Shown in pieces: positions 16,903-25,665 of a stretch of 57,528 bases of DNA. Position 1 is the stretch's first letter, and every line of letters starts with the position of its first letter. The stretch is from NCBI GenBank assembly GCA_012960475.1, contig DUBE01000065.1, forward strand, positions 1 to 57,528, read 5' to 3'. A model generated the notes under the pieces. That model did not search any database. It saw only the letters and a program-made list of their open reading frames with translations, and was not told where the DNA came from. This DNA is from Planctomycetota bacterium (GTDB lineage: Bacteria; Planctomycetota; UBA1135; GCA-002686595). The translations under genes and the position numbers were made by a program.

Positions 16903-19611
16903 CTAGGCAACGCCCATGGTGCCGTCACAATTTCCCGCAGCTTCGGCCTCACTTGCTCGCTTCTCTTTCTCCGCCTTGGCAACCGCCAGACGAACCGCTA
17001 TCGCTGTATCCGGCGTGACTGACATGGAATTGATCCCGCAATCCACCAGGAACGCTGGGATCTCGTCCGGGTGATCCGAAGGGGCTTGCCCGCAGATCCC
17101 GATCTCAAGTCCATGCTTGCGGAACACCTCCACTGCCTGGCGGATCATTATCTGGACCCCGGGGGAGCGCGCGTCCACAGGATGCTGGTAGCCCTCAAGA
17201 TCATCGCGGCTCACCGCATAGACTGTCTGGACCAGATCATTCGAGCCAATTGATCCGCCGGTCAAGCCCATCTCATTGATGAAGTCATGGGCCAGGATCA
17301 CATTGGAAGGCAATTCGACCATCAAGAACAAGGGCACGCCCGCTTCATCCCCGAGGCCTCGGTTTTCCAGCAACCCCTTGACCGCGCGGCCTTCTTCCGG
17401 GGACCGGCAAAACGGCACCATCAATTCCAAGTTGTCCAGGCCCAGGCGAGCACGCACAAGACGCAGTGCGTCGCACTCCATCTCGAATGCTGGCAGGAAG
17501 ATGGGATCCACATAGCGCGAGGCTCCGCGCCAGGCGATCATGGGGTTTTCTTCTTCAGGTTCGAAGATCCGCCCGCCCAGGAGCTCGCGGTACTCGTTGG
17601 ACTTGAGGTCAGAGAGGCGCACCAGAACTGGGCGCGGGTGGAACGCGGCACAGATCAGGCCGATTCCCTCCATGACCCGATCCACGAAGAACTGGCGCTT
17701 GTCCGCATAAGCCGCCGTGCGTCGGTCGATCGCTCCGAGCAGCATCTTGATCTCGTAGTGACCTTCGTTTTCCAAGTGCTCCGCGAAGGGGGAGAGCTCT
17801 GGGGCCAGTTCACCTCCTTCGGCCCAATCCTGAAGTTCGCGGAAGTACAAGAGGGCAAGGGGATGCACGCCCACTTCGCTGGTCAAGATGAACTCGATGC
17901 GCGCCAGACCGACTCCGTCCACAGGCAGTCGGGAATCCGCCAGAGCCTTGGCTGGGAAGCCCACATTGAGTTTGATCTTGGTTTCGAGTTCTTGGTCCAG
18001 TTTGATCTCGATTTCGTCAACCTTGAAAGGGTGTGCGCCTTCAAAAACGAACGCGGATTCCCCCTCGGCGCAGGTGCCGGTCACGATTTGATTGGGCTGC
18101 AGCTGTCGCGTCGCGTCCTCGCAACCGACAATGGCGGGGATACCGAACTCTCGGGCAATGATTGCAGCGTGGGAGGTCCGGCCACCTTTGTCCGTGATGA
18201 TCAGGGCGGCGTCCTTCATCATCGGCTCCCAGTCCGGGGTGGTCATCTCGGTGACCAGCACATCGCCGGGGTCGAAGACGTGTTCCTCTGGGGCGATATC
18301 ATCGAGCTTCTCTCCGTTGACGAGTCGAATTCGCAGTTCGCGCTTCTTGAGGATCACTTCCTCGTAGGACTTGTAGCGTCGCACGCGACCGCTGCCGATG
18401 CGGGTCCCCACGGCATGGCCCGTAGCCAGCAACTTGCCCTCGGCGCGAAGTTGGTTCACCAACCCCGCTTGCATGGTGTAGCGCGTAAGCGTGTTGGTTC
18501 TTGCTCGGGCATGCACTGTCTCGGGGCGCGCCTGCACGATGTAGATCTGTTGACTGCGGCCGTCCTTGGCCCATTCGATATCCATGGGCTGGCCGTAGTG
18601 CTCTTCAATGGTCAGACCCATCCGGCCCAATTCGAGGATCTCTTCCTGGGTCAAGGAGCAGGCTCGGCGGCGGGCGGCGGAGACATCCACACTTTCGACC
18701 GCCATGCCACCCTGATTGGAATAGACCATGGCAATGTCCTTTGCGCCGATGTGTCGATGGACTATCGCAGCGTGCCCCTTGCGCAAGCCTTCCTTCCAAA
18801 TCGTGAAGTGATCGGGGGAGACGCTGCCTTGCACAACCAGTTCGCCAAGGCCATAGCTTGAAGAGACATGGATCACGCCCCTGTGACCTGAGTCCGGATC
18901 CAGTGTGAACATCACTCCGCTTGTGGCCAGATCGGAACGCACCATTTTCATGATCACCACTGCCAGGGACGCTCTCAGGGGGGAGAGTCCCTGGCTCATT
19001 TGGTAGCTCACAGCGCGTTCGGTGAAGAGGCTGGCGCAGCACTCCTTCCAGCGTCGCAGGACATCTTCATCGCCGGAGACATTGAGGAAGGACTCACACT
19101 GTCCTGCGAAGGAGGCCTCTTCGGAATCTTCAACTGTGGCGGACGAACGCACAGCCACATCCACTTCCGTGTCATGCTCCTCGCACAGTTGACGGTAGCC
19201 CTGGCGTATTGCCTGCTCTACATCCGCAGGGATGGGGGCGGCGCAAACTAGTTCCCGCGCGAGTTGCGCGCGACCATGCATCTCTAGATGGTCGTCCGTG
19301 TTGGCGTTCCTTGCGGTAGCCCTGAGAGCATCGGCCAAGGTGTTGGACTGCACCGCTGCGAGGCGCACGCTGCCCAGCCCCTCGATTTCAGAGGAGGTGG
19401 CGAGTACACCCGGCTGCAAGGGTTCCTCAAGGAACCGGCGGTAGGCCAGGGCGGTGGTGGTGAAGCCGTTGGGAACCTGGACCCCCTTGGGCACCAATTG
19501 ACAGTAGAGCTCGCCTAGGCTGGCCCCCTTGCCGCCCACCAGTTCGGTGTCAGTCTTGCCACATTCTTCGAACCACAGAACAAGTCGATCTTCGCGCGGG
19601 GATTGGGGCAT
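16903..19611 (-). CDS. ppsA: Phosphoenolpyruvate synthase (pyruvate, water dikinase)
   Basis: At 902 residues the protein has the three parts of PEP synthase. The N-terminal ATP-grasp-like domain has G-G-K-G-A-S-L-G-E-L near residue 30. The mobile domain has the phosphohistidine motif G-G-R-T-S-H-A-A-I-I. The C-terminal PEP-binding barrel has N-D-L-V-Q-T and the catalytic Cys in I-C-G-Q-A-P-S-D-H-P. It makes PEP from pyruvate with ATP to AMP and Pi (EC 2.7.9.2), for gluconeogenesis. Pyruvate phosphate dikinase is close in sequence, but the C-terminal pattern and length favour PEP synthase. The gene stands alone, with TAACGT as a possible -10 box eight bases before the ATG. Confidence 0.88.
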   Translation of the reverse strand: MPQSPREDRLVLWFEECGKTDTELVGGKGASLGELYCQLVPKGVQVPNGFTTTALAYRRFLEEPLQPGVLATSSEIEGLGSVRLAAVQSNTLADALRATARNANTDDHLEMHGRAQLARELVCAAPIPADVEQAIRQGYRQLCEEHDTEVDVAVRSSATVEDSEEASFAGQCESFLNVSGDEDVLRRWKECCASLFTERAVSYQMSQGLSPLRASLAVVIMKMVRSDLATSGVMFTLDPDSGHRGVIHVSSSYGLGELVVQGSVSPDHFTIWKEGLRKGHAAIVHRHIGAKDIAMVYSNQGGMAVESVDVSAARRRACSLTQEEILELGRMGLTIEEHYGQPMDIEWAKDGRSQQIYIVQARPETVHARARTNTLTRYTMQAGLVNQLRAEGKLLATGHAVGTRIGSGRVRRYKSYEEVILKKRELRIRLVNGEKLDDIAPEEHVFDPGDVLVTEMTTPDWEPMMKDAALIITDKGGRTSHAAIIAREFGIPAIVGCEDATRQLQPNQIVTGTCAEGESAFVFEGAHPFKVDEIEIKLDQELETKIKLNVGFPAKALADSRLPVDGVGLARIEFILTSEVGVHPLALLYFRELQDWAEGGELAPELSPFAEHLENEGHYEIKMLLGAIDRRTAAYADKRQFFVDRVMEGIGLICAAFHPRPVLVRLSDLKSNEYRELLGGRIFEPEEENPMIAWRGASRYVDPIFLPAFEMECDALRLVRARLGLDNLELMVPFCRSPEEGRAVKGLLENRGLGDEAGVPLFLMVELPSNVILAHDFINEMGLTGGSIGSNDLVQTVYAVSRDDLEGYQHPVDARSPGVQIMIRQAVEVFRKHGLEIGICGQAPSDHPDEIPAFLVDCGINSMSVTPDTAIAVRLAVAKAEKEKRASEAEAAGNCDGTMGVA

Positions 19612-19619
19612 TCTTGGGG

Positions 19620-19625
19620 ACGTTA
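19620..19625 (-). promoter_or_regulatory. Putative -10 box TAACGT for ppsA
   Basis: TAACGT (minus strand) ends eight bases before the ATG at 19611. This fits the TANNNT leaderless or near-leaderless pattern; there is no clear Shine-Dalgarno sequence. Confidence 0.35.
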
Positions 19626-19834
19626 GGGGCCGGAGGGTGATGGAGGCATCGGCCTATTTTGAGTCTCAACTTGAGGCATGCTGGACCCCTATCCCATTCC
19701 ATGGGCCTTCCCCCGTCCTCTTGCAAGCCCTCCTGGGCTCGGGTGGATTGAAAGGCCCCAGCCTGTGCTCTGCCGCGGTCACAGGGGGGTCTTCGTCGAT
19801 TCCTGGGGCCCAGGGTCTCCGGACGCTCAGGCTC

Positions 19835-21034
19835 CTAGGGCAGGAACGACTTCTTGTCCTTCAACTTGCGCGGCAGGTATTCCTCGATCACGAAGTTCAG
19901 ACCCCACTTGGCGAGGGCCTGCTGCTCCGCCCGTACTCCCATCTTCAGCATTTGCTGCAGAGCTTTCTTCCAGGGCAGGTGGGACCTGAAGAAGGGGTCG
20001 TTCTTCATCGCATCCTGGGCGCGCTTGATGTCGACCTTCTGCAGGTCGTGGGTTGCGTCCTGCAGCTTGAAGTCGATGATGTCCTGGGGGGTGACTCCCA
20101 AGAACCGCGCCTTGGGAACGCAAAAGAAACGGTTGATGTGTGCTGCATTGCCCGAGCCAACCTTGAGCGTGCGGTAGATGTTGGCGATGCCATAGGGGTC
20201 GCAATCCACGAAGCAGAACACGGGCAGTTTCTGGTCGTCCGAGAGGCGCCTAATGAAGCGTCGTGTGGCCCTGGAGGGCACGCCGCTCATGGAAATCAAG
20301 ATGGAACTGGAGTCGCGCCACCACTTGTGGTTGTTGAGTCGCGCAAACATGCCTCCGGTTTCGATGGCCAGGATGAACTTGGCTTTTGTCTGGAACTTGA
20401 GGTGCTCCACCGAGTGCGGAATCGTGTAGGCGCCGGTGCCCATGGCGGTGCAGTCGATGCGGATCTCGGCGCCGGTTTCGGAATCCCGGTCGATGACCAC
20501 AAGTTCTCCGGCCAGGGCGCCTCCGTGTTCTTCCGGGTAGTAGCGCAGTTGTTCGCGCGAGAGTCCGTCCAGGCTGGCCAATGCTTCGATGTCGTCCATG
20601 ACCGCATCCGACTCGGGCTGCTCGCGGAATTTGCAGGCGCCCCAGTTCTTGGAGACATAGTAGGCCTCTCGTTTTGTGGCAAAATCGTTGTTCTCGATCA
20701 TCTCCTTCGATACCGACATCAAGCGCAGGGTCTGGGCGAAGGTCTTGACCGTGTTGAAGGAGAGGGCGCGTACCTTGCGGCCCTTGCCAAGCTCGAAGAA
20801 GCCGACTTTCTTGTCGTAGGTCACATTGGCCAGGGAGCGTACCGGGAACTTGAGTTCGGGCAGGCTGCGGGCCTTGATCTTGCGCTGCACTGTGACTGCG
20901 GTGTGCTCCACTAGCTTGATGGTTTTCTTGTCCATCTCGCTGAGCGTGTGCTTTTTTGTTGAGGCCTTTCGCGCGGGGGCCTTCTTGGCAGTCGCCTTGG
21001 TTGCTTTCTTGCGTGTACTCTTCTTCTTGGCCAT
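19835..21034 (-). CDS. top6A: DNA topoisomerase VI subunit A (Spo11-like)
   Basis: This is the DNA-cleaving subunit of type IIB topoisomerase VI. The winged-helix (5Y-CAP) domain carries the active tyrosine region K-R-E-A-Y-Y (Tyr125/Tyr126; alignment with Spo11 suggests the second). The Toprim domain has the catalytic Glu in I-E-T-G-G-M-F and the D-C-D-P-Y-G metal motif. Residues 1-28 form a Lys/Ala/Thr tail like histone H1, probably for DNA contact and not usual in archaeal Top6A. At 399 residues it is about full length. It lies 41 bases after top6B in one operon. The enzyme relaxes and decatenates DNA with two-base overhangs in archaea and plants; bacterial cases are rare. Confidence 0.92.
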   Translation of the reverse strand: MAKKKSTRKKATKATAKKAPARKASTKKHTLSEMDKKTIKLVEHTAVTVQRKIKARSLPELKFPVRSLANVTYDKKVGFFELGKGRKVRALSFNTVKTFAQTLRLMSVSKEMIENNDFATKREAYYVSKNWGACKFREQPESDAVMDDIEALASLDGLSREQLRYYPEEHGGALAGELVVIDRDSETGAEIRIDCTAMGTGAYTIPHSVEHLKFQTKAKFILAIETGGMFARLNNHKWWRDSSSILISMSGVPSRATRRFIRRLSDDQKLPVFCFVDCDPYGIANIYRTLKVGSGNAAHINRFFCVPKARFLGVTPQDIIDFKLQDATHDLQKVDIKRAQDAMKNDPFFRSHLPWKKALQQMLKMGVRAEQQALAKWGLNFVIEEYLPRKLKDKKSFLP

Positions 21035-21075
21035 GGCTTGTATGTCCTGTTGGGCGGTGCGCGGATGCTGCTTGT

Positions 21076-22785
21076 CTAGAACTTGCGCGAACGATGCAGG
21101 GTCTTCTCGAGGCTGCTGACGGTGCTCTCTTTCTCTTTGTTGGTCAGGCCGAGGATTTCCTGCAGAGCGATGCCGATGTGAGGAATGTAGGTCTCAATGT
21201 ACTCACGCTTTTGGTACTCGCGTTGCAGGCGCTTGCCCTTGCGGATGTGAATGCCCAGCTTGCGGCCGCATTCTTGCAGGGCCAGGCGTACCTCTTTCAG
21301 GATCTCGGGATAGCTTGCTACCGCTTCCTTGGACTCTGATGTGAAGGGAACCCAAACCGATGCGATGTGGATGATGATCGCCATGGGCGCAACGGGCAGG
21401 GCGCCTTTGGGTTGGGAGAGGCCATAGGAGCGCCAGTTGGTCTGGATGACGCCTTTGGTGATTGCGCAACCAGCCTGCTGGTAGAGCAAGGGCACACGAT
21501 TGGCAAATCGAATCAAACGCGCGGGCTCGTCCGAATCAGCGACCAGATCGGCCACGATTTTTTCTGAACGGGATTTCTTCTTGATCCGTCCATCGTCCTC
21601 TTCTTCGAAGCCCTGGCCGGGCTTGCCATATGCAAGGCCCACTTCGATTTGGAAGGGGTTGCCTCGATAGACCGCAGCCGGTCGGGTCGCGGTGGCGTAA
21701 AAGTCCGCTTCGATCTCCTTGCGCAGTCCCAAGAGCAGTAACTCTTCGCCGATAGGAGCGATGCACTCCGTGGGAGGGGAACTGATCTTCGTCTCGTTGA
21801 TCGCGTCGTAGAGAGCCGCCGCTTCATCCCGCGCGATGCGCGAGGGGTAGCTCTTCATGGTCAAGCCCTTGCCCGCAGCGCTCACGATTTTCTTGGCCAC
21901 GGTGGCACCCACACGACAGAATTCCTCACGCAAGAAGCCAGACAGGGAGCGGCTTGCGGTTTCCTTCAACATGCCTATCAGCCGGCCCAATTCGATGCCA
22001 TGGGGGTGCGGCTTGATTTCCACCGTGGCCTTGGGCTTTACCTTGGTGTGCGCCTCATAGACCACCTCTTCCCCTGTGGGATCGATCCAGGTCAGGGTCA
22101 GGTGCGGGTTGGCGATGGCGGTCTGCTTGAGGTACATGTCCACAGAGCGCAGACCCTTCTTGTAGGTCGCCTCCATTTCGATCTCCACGCGGGTACCGTG
22201 CGTCTTTCCCTCCCAGTCCACCTCTTCTTTGGAGTGTTCTTCTGGTCGGTTGCGTTTTGTGTCCAGGCTGAGGACTACCTCCACCGCTTTGCGGCGTTTG
22301 ATCTTGGAACGCACCAGTACAGGCTTGCCGGTGGTCAGCTTGCCATACATGCCCGCAGCCGAGATGCCGATCCCCTGCTGGCCTCGGCTTTGGCTGAGCT
22401 TGTGGAACTTGGAACCATAGAGCAGCTGGCCGAAGATCTTGCCAATCTGCATGTCGGTTATTCCGGGGCCATTGTCTTCCACCGTGACTCGGAAGGTCTT
22501 GGCTGTGATCTGCTCGATTTGGACCTCGATCACCGGCAGGATGTCCCCGTCTTCGCAGGCGTCAAGGCTGTTGTCCACCGCTTCTTTGACAGCCATCAGC
22601 AGAGCCTTGACCGGAGAGTCAAAGCCCAGCATGTGGCGGTTCTTCTCGAAGAACTCGGCTACGGAGATGTCACGGGCTTGGGATGCGCCGGTGCTCTTGC
22701 GCTTGCCAGCCTTGGGGGAGCGGGTCGATTTCTTAGAAGCCACGGTTGTGTACTCTTGCAGGTCAAACAGAGTGTCTTTGGCCAC
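21076..22785 (-). CDS. top6B: DNA topoisomerase VI subunit B (GHKL ATPase)
   Basis: The ATPase subunit of topoisomerase VI, 569 residues. The GHKL ATP site is seen as K-E-A-V-D-N-S-L-D-A-C (N box), E-D-N-G-P-G-I (G1) and the lid G-Q-Q-G-I-G-I-S. Next come the H2TH and transducer regions with a W-K-S-like switch-lysine segment further on (N-W-R-S-Y-G-L-S-Q-P). A Lys/Ser-rich stretch (about residues 16-36) precedes the ATPase core. The start is GTG, with GGAG about seven bases upstream. It is followed by top6A after 41 bases and preceded by the zinc-ribbon and mqnA genes, so the four probably share one transcript. Confidence 0.92.
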   Translation of the reverse strand: MAKDTLFDLQEYTTVASKKSTRSPKAGKRKSTGASQARDISVAEFFEKNRHMLGFDSPVKALLMAVKEAVDNSLDACEDGDILPVIEVQIEQITAKTFRVTVEDNGPGITDMQIGKIFGQLLYGSKFHKLSQSRGQQGIGISAAGMYGKLTTGKPVLVRSKIKRRKAVEVVLSLDTKRNRPEEHSKEEVDWEGKTHGTRVEIEMEATYKKGLRSVDMYLKQTAIANPHLTLTWIDPTGEEVVYEAHTKVKPKATVEIKPHPHGIELGRLIGMLKETASRSLSGFLREEFCRVGATVAKKIVSAAGKGLTMKSYPSRIARDEAAALYDAINETKISSPPTECIAPIGEELLLLGLRKEIEADFYATATRPAAVYRGNPFQIEVGLAYGKPGQGFEEEDDGRIKKKSRSEKIVADLVADSDEPARLIRFANRVPLLYQQAGCAITKGVIQTNWRSYGLSQPKGALPVAPMAIIIHIASVWVPFTSESKEAVASYPEILKEVRLALQECGRKLGIHIRKGKRLQREYQKREYIETYIPHIGIALQEILGLTNKEKESTVSSLEKTLHRSRKF

Positions 22786-22834
22786 GGGGTTCTCCGGGGG
22801 TGCGTTGCCGTTTTATAGGAGGTGAGTGCAGGGG

Positions 22835-23029
22835 TCAACCACGGAGCAGATGTTCTACGAACCAGAGGGTGCCTGCGGTGAGTAGAAGCAGGGGGGCTGA
22901 GGTGAGGCAGCCCGTGCGCAGGAAGCGCTGTTGCAGCGAGCCCGCACAAGCGGGGCAGACCCGGGGCATGGGGTCGGGCAGATCCTCGTTGCAGTGTGGA
23001 CAGCGCGAGGCATCGATCAATCGGGGCAT
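22835..23029 (-). CDS. Small zinc-ribbon membrane protein
   Basis: The protein has 64 residues. The N-terminal half carries two Cys pairs, C-P-H-C and C-P-A-C, spaced like a zinc ribbon. A hydrophobic helix follows (about residues 43-60, L-T-S-A-P-L-L-L-L-T-A-G). It overlaps the end of mqnA by 13 bases and is followed by top6B after 49 bases, so it belongs to that operon. Function unknown; similar small zinc-ribbon membrane proteins occur widely without assigned roles. Confidence 0.6.
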   Translation of the reverse strand: MPRLIDASRCPHCNEDLPDPMPRVCPACAGSLQQRFLRTGCLTSAPLLLLTAGTLWFVEHLLRG

Positions 23030-23853
23030 GGGACCTTCCCCGTTCCATGGGTTTCAGGGGCGCGCTGGGGGGCTGGCGGAGCGTGATCAGGGGGCTCGCA
23101 TGTCAGTCCCAGGGCTTGAGCGCGTTGGCCGAAGCATTCCAGGGCCGCGCTCATTGGGGCACCCAGTTGGAAAACGCACTGTTCCAGCAGATAGTTGCGC
23201 AGGGATGCGAGGGGCAGCTGGAGTTCCTGGGCGCCCTGTTCGGCGATTTCCTCCCGGGCTGCGTTGCCCCTTTCGGCTGCCCGGTGGAACTCGGGCAACA
23301 GCGATTCGATGGTCGCGGGAGAACGGAAGAGCCAGAGGGCAAACACAAAGGGCAGGCCGGTCTGCTGGGTCCAGACCTGGGAGGGGTTCCAATGGCTCAG
23401 CTCTTCGAGCCAGGTCTCCCTCAGTGCTCGATCTCCAATGCGCAACCAGGCGTCTGCGTCTGCTGTCCTGGGGTCCATCCCTGTTGGGACTTCCAGGTAT
23501 TCAGGTGCCCCTCCGTCACGCTCGGCCAGGAGCACGCGCACCAGGGCGGCCGCTGCACGGCTGGAAGGATCGAGGGCGATGCGACGCACCTTTTCGATGG
23601 GACGCCGTAGAAAAACCTGGACGGAATCAACAGTCCCCTGGCCTGCCACAGCCAGGCCGTCAATTGTGCCGTAGCCCGGGCGGCGAAAGAGCTCGATGGA
23701 AGACACCAGGGCGGCGTCCAGTTTCGAATCGCGCAGGCCTTGGACCAGTTCGGCGGGCACCGCTTGCTGATACATGATGTCGGCAGCGCTCTCGAGACCC
23801 CAGTCCAGGGGCCGCCCAACCACATAGGGCACACTTCCGATTCGCAAGGACAT
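23017..23853 (-). CDS. mqnA: Chorismate dehydratase MqnA (futalosine menaquinone pathway)
   Basis: The N-terminus matches the family start R-I-G-S-V-P-Y-V-V-G-R-P-L (usually I-G-x-x-x-Y-x-N-x-x-P-L). It continues with the periplasmic-binding-like fold typical of MqnA/MqnD, including S-S-I-E-L and R-I-A-L-D-P-S-S-R. At 278 residues it has the usual length. MqnA turns chorismate into 3-enolpyruvyl-benzoate (EC 4.2.1.151), the first committed step. MqnC and MqnE are encoded at 32383-34805. The Asn of the family motif is Val here. It is transcribed from a TAGACT box six bases before the ATG, with no leader. Confidence 0.82.
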   Translation of the reverse strand: MSLRIGSVPYVVGRPLDWGLESAADIMYQQAVPAELVQGLRDSKLDAALVSSIELFRRPGYGTIDGLAVAGQGTVDSVQVFLRRPIEKVRRIALDPSSRAAAALVRVLLAERDGGAPEYLEVPTGMDPRTADADAWLRIGDRALRETWLEELSHWNPSQVWTQQTGLPFVFALWLFRSPATIESLLPEFHRAAERGNAAREEIAEQGAQELQLPLASLRNYLLEQCVFQLGAPMSAALECFGQRAQALGLTCEPPDHAPPAPQRAPETHGTGKVPCPD

Positions 23854-23859
23854 GGGGGC

Positions 23860-23865
23860 AGTCTA
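23860..23865 (-). promoter_or_regulatory. Putative -10 box TAGACT for the mqnA-top6 operon
   Basis: TAGACT on the minus strand ends six bases before the ATG at 23853, placing the predicted transcription start on that A. No Shine-Dalgarno sequence is present. Confidence 0.5.
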
Positions 23866-23973
23866 GCAGCCAGCTGAACGATCCCCTACTACGACTTTGG
23901 CATCTCGGGGGTCCTGCATGTTGGGGTCTCAGTCAACGGGCCGGGCCTTTGGAAGCGCTGATCGCCAAGGTCG

Positions 23974-25626
23974 ATGGAGTCCCTTACAGAAGCGGGCCTG
24001 AAACTTCTGGCAGGGATTCTCGTTCTTGCTTGCATGCTGGATCTCTTCCTACCCACAGTTCTGACTCTGTTTGCTGCCCTTGGTCTCATGCGTCCCAGCG
24101 GCCCGCTTCCAGAACCCCCTCCGCTCCAGGTCGGGCCTTCCTGTGCCCCTCTGCCTTGCTTGCAGACCTTGCCCACGCCTGTGGACTGTGCCCCGCGGGA
24201 CCCAACGCAGGGAGGAGGGGCGTTCGGTGCAGCTCTTCTGCGGCTTCCTTGCCACAGCCGGGTCCTCTGCGGGGCCCCCAAGCAGTCAGGGCCGAGCCTG
24301 TTCCGGCAGGGGGCGGTTTGGATCTACGGGGACGGGCCAGCGGGGCTCGCGGTAGTGGGGGTGCTCACTTCACCGACGCCTTCCTCAGGGGATCAATTCG
24401 GCCGGGCTTTGGCCGGGGATGGGGGTTGGGTTGCTGTGGGGTCACCTTTTCAAAGCGGGGGCTCTTCCCATAGCGGCGCGGTCCACATCTATCAGGAGAA
24501 GTCCCAGGGCTTCAAGCACACTCAAGTGCTGGCGCCCTCTGATGCGGGGCTCCTGGCTTTTTTCGGGGATGCCATGCATATGCAAGGGCCCCATCTGATT
24601 GTCGGTGCTCCACGTCAGATGGGCGCGGCAGGTGCATTCTTGCAGGGGGCTGCCTGGATTTATCGATTGCGCGGCTCGACGTGGGAACCGCAGTTGCGCT
24701 TTGATCCCCCTGATCAGTGTCCTGGCGCTCGGGCTGGAGCTGCGGTCTTGATCACGTCCGACACGGCCTTTGTGGGAGTTCCAGATCATGACGGGGCGTC
24801 TGGTCTCGCTTGCGGAGGTGTTTGGATGTTGAAACTGCAAGCGGGTCGCTGGCAGGCGATGGAGTTTTTGATTCCACCTGAGCCCCGATCCAATTCCCAC
24901 TTCGGCGCGTCCCTGGCAAGCTCGGGCAATTGGCTCGCGGTGGGAGCGCCGGGACCCGAGGCCGCTGGGGCGGGGCTCGGAAGTGTGCATCTGTTTCGCT
25001 TGGGCGGAGCGGGTCCAGTACACCACTGTGTCGTGCGGGCGCCCAGCCGCGAGGCAGGGGGATTTGGGGGCGCGCTGGCTCCTTGCCAAAACGGTTTCTT
25101 GGTGGGAGCCCCTGGAGGAACTGGTTCTGTGTTGCGTCTGGAAATCGGGGCCTCGGGTCACAGGGTCCAATGCCTGCTGGTCGGGGACGCGGACAGCCAT
25201 GCTGGAGCCGCCGTGCAGGAGGGGCTTCTGCCTGGCAGTTTTCTTGCGGGAGAACCCGGGGGCACGAGCAGCACTTCTCTGGCCGCTCGGCGTGGAGGCC
25301 TTTTGCACCTGGACCCCGGGATCATGACCAGTCCCCAGGTGGGGACCGGGGATCTGACTTTGGGCCTGCAGGTTTGCGGCGATCGCAGCCTCCATGCCTG
25401 GACCTCACCCGTGGAATCCTCCAGTACCTGGCGCTTGTTGGCGGTCCCATCATCTGGGGGGCCGGCTCTTGTGATCCAGACGGGCAACGCATCCCAGGAC
25501 GGGTATGTCGAGGTCCACGGGACTCTGGGAATCCTGCCCGCTGGAGCGTGGGATTTGCATCTGGAACTGGTGCTGCTCGGGGGACAGGGGGGCAGCAGCG
25601 ATGTGCATCGCGTGGTCTTGCCCTAG
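23974..25626 (+). CDS. FG-GAP-like beta-propeller protein
   Basis: The 550-residue protein has a hydrophobic N-terminal helix (about residues 8-37), probably an uncleaved anchor or signal. At least five repeats follow, of the form F-G-x-x-L ... V-G-x-P ... G-x-V-x-I/M-Y. Examples are F-G-R-A-L-A-G-D-G-G-W-V-A-V-G-S-P and F-G-A-S-L-A-S-S-G-N-W-L-A-V-G-A-P. These are FG-GAP/integrin-alpha-like blades, usually seven per propeller. Such proteins face the cell exterior and may bind ligands or metal; no enzyme motif is seen. The last 100 residues look like a separate beta-sandwich. It is divergent from mqnA. Confidence 0.7.
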   Translation: MESLTEAGLKLLAGILVLACMLDLFLPTVLTLFAALGLMRPSGPLPEPPPLQVGPSCAPLPCLQTLPTPVDCAPRDPTQGGGAFGAALLRLPCHSRVLCGAPKQSGPSLFRQGAVWIYGDGPAGLAVVGVLTSPTPSSGDQFGRALAGDGGWVAVGSPFQSGGSSHSGAVHIYQEKSQGFKHTQVLAPSDAGLLAFFGDAMHMQGPHLIVGAPRQMGAAGAFLQGAAWIYRLRGSTWEPQLRFDPPDQCPGARAGAAVLITSDTAFVGVPDHDGASGLACGGVWMLKLQAGRWQAMEFLIPPEPRSNSHFGASLASSGNWLAVGAPGPEAAGAGLGSVHLFRLGGAGPVHHCVVRAPSREAGGFGGALAPCQNGFLVGAPGGTGSVLRLEIGASGHRVQCLLVGDADSHAGAAVQEGLLPGSFLAGEPGGTSSTSLAARRGGLLHLDPGIMTSPQVGTGDLTLGLQVCGDRSLHAWTSPVESSSTWRLLAVPSSGGPALVIQTGNASQDGYVEVHGTLGILPAGAWDLHLELVLLGGQGGSSDVHRVVLP

Positions 25627-25643
25627 GAGTTCAGCCGCGGGGC

Positions 25644-25665
25644 ACCCAAGAAAACCCGCTTGGGT
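25644..25665. terminator. Possible bidirectional terminator hairpin
   Basis: A perfect 7-bp inverted repeat, ACCCAAG (25644-25650) with CTTGGGT (25659-25665), lies between the convergent FG-GAP and HtrA genes. The 8-base loop begins with AAAA. There is no strong T tract on either side, so the call is tentative. Confidence 0.45.

Noticed and set aside
17287..18861. 524-codon frame on the plus strand
   Set aside because: Antisense shadow of ppsA, which has full family motifs on the other strand.
19529..20914. 461-codon frame on the plus strand
   Set aside because: Antisense shadow of top6A.
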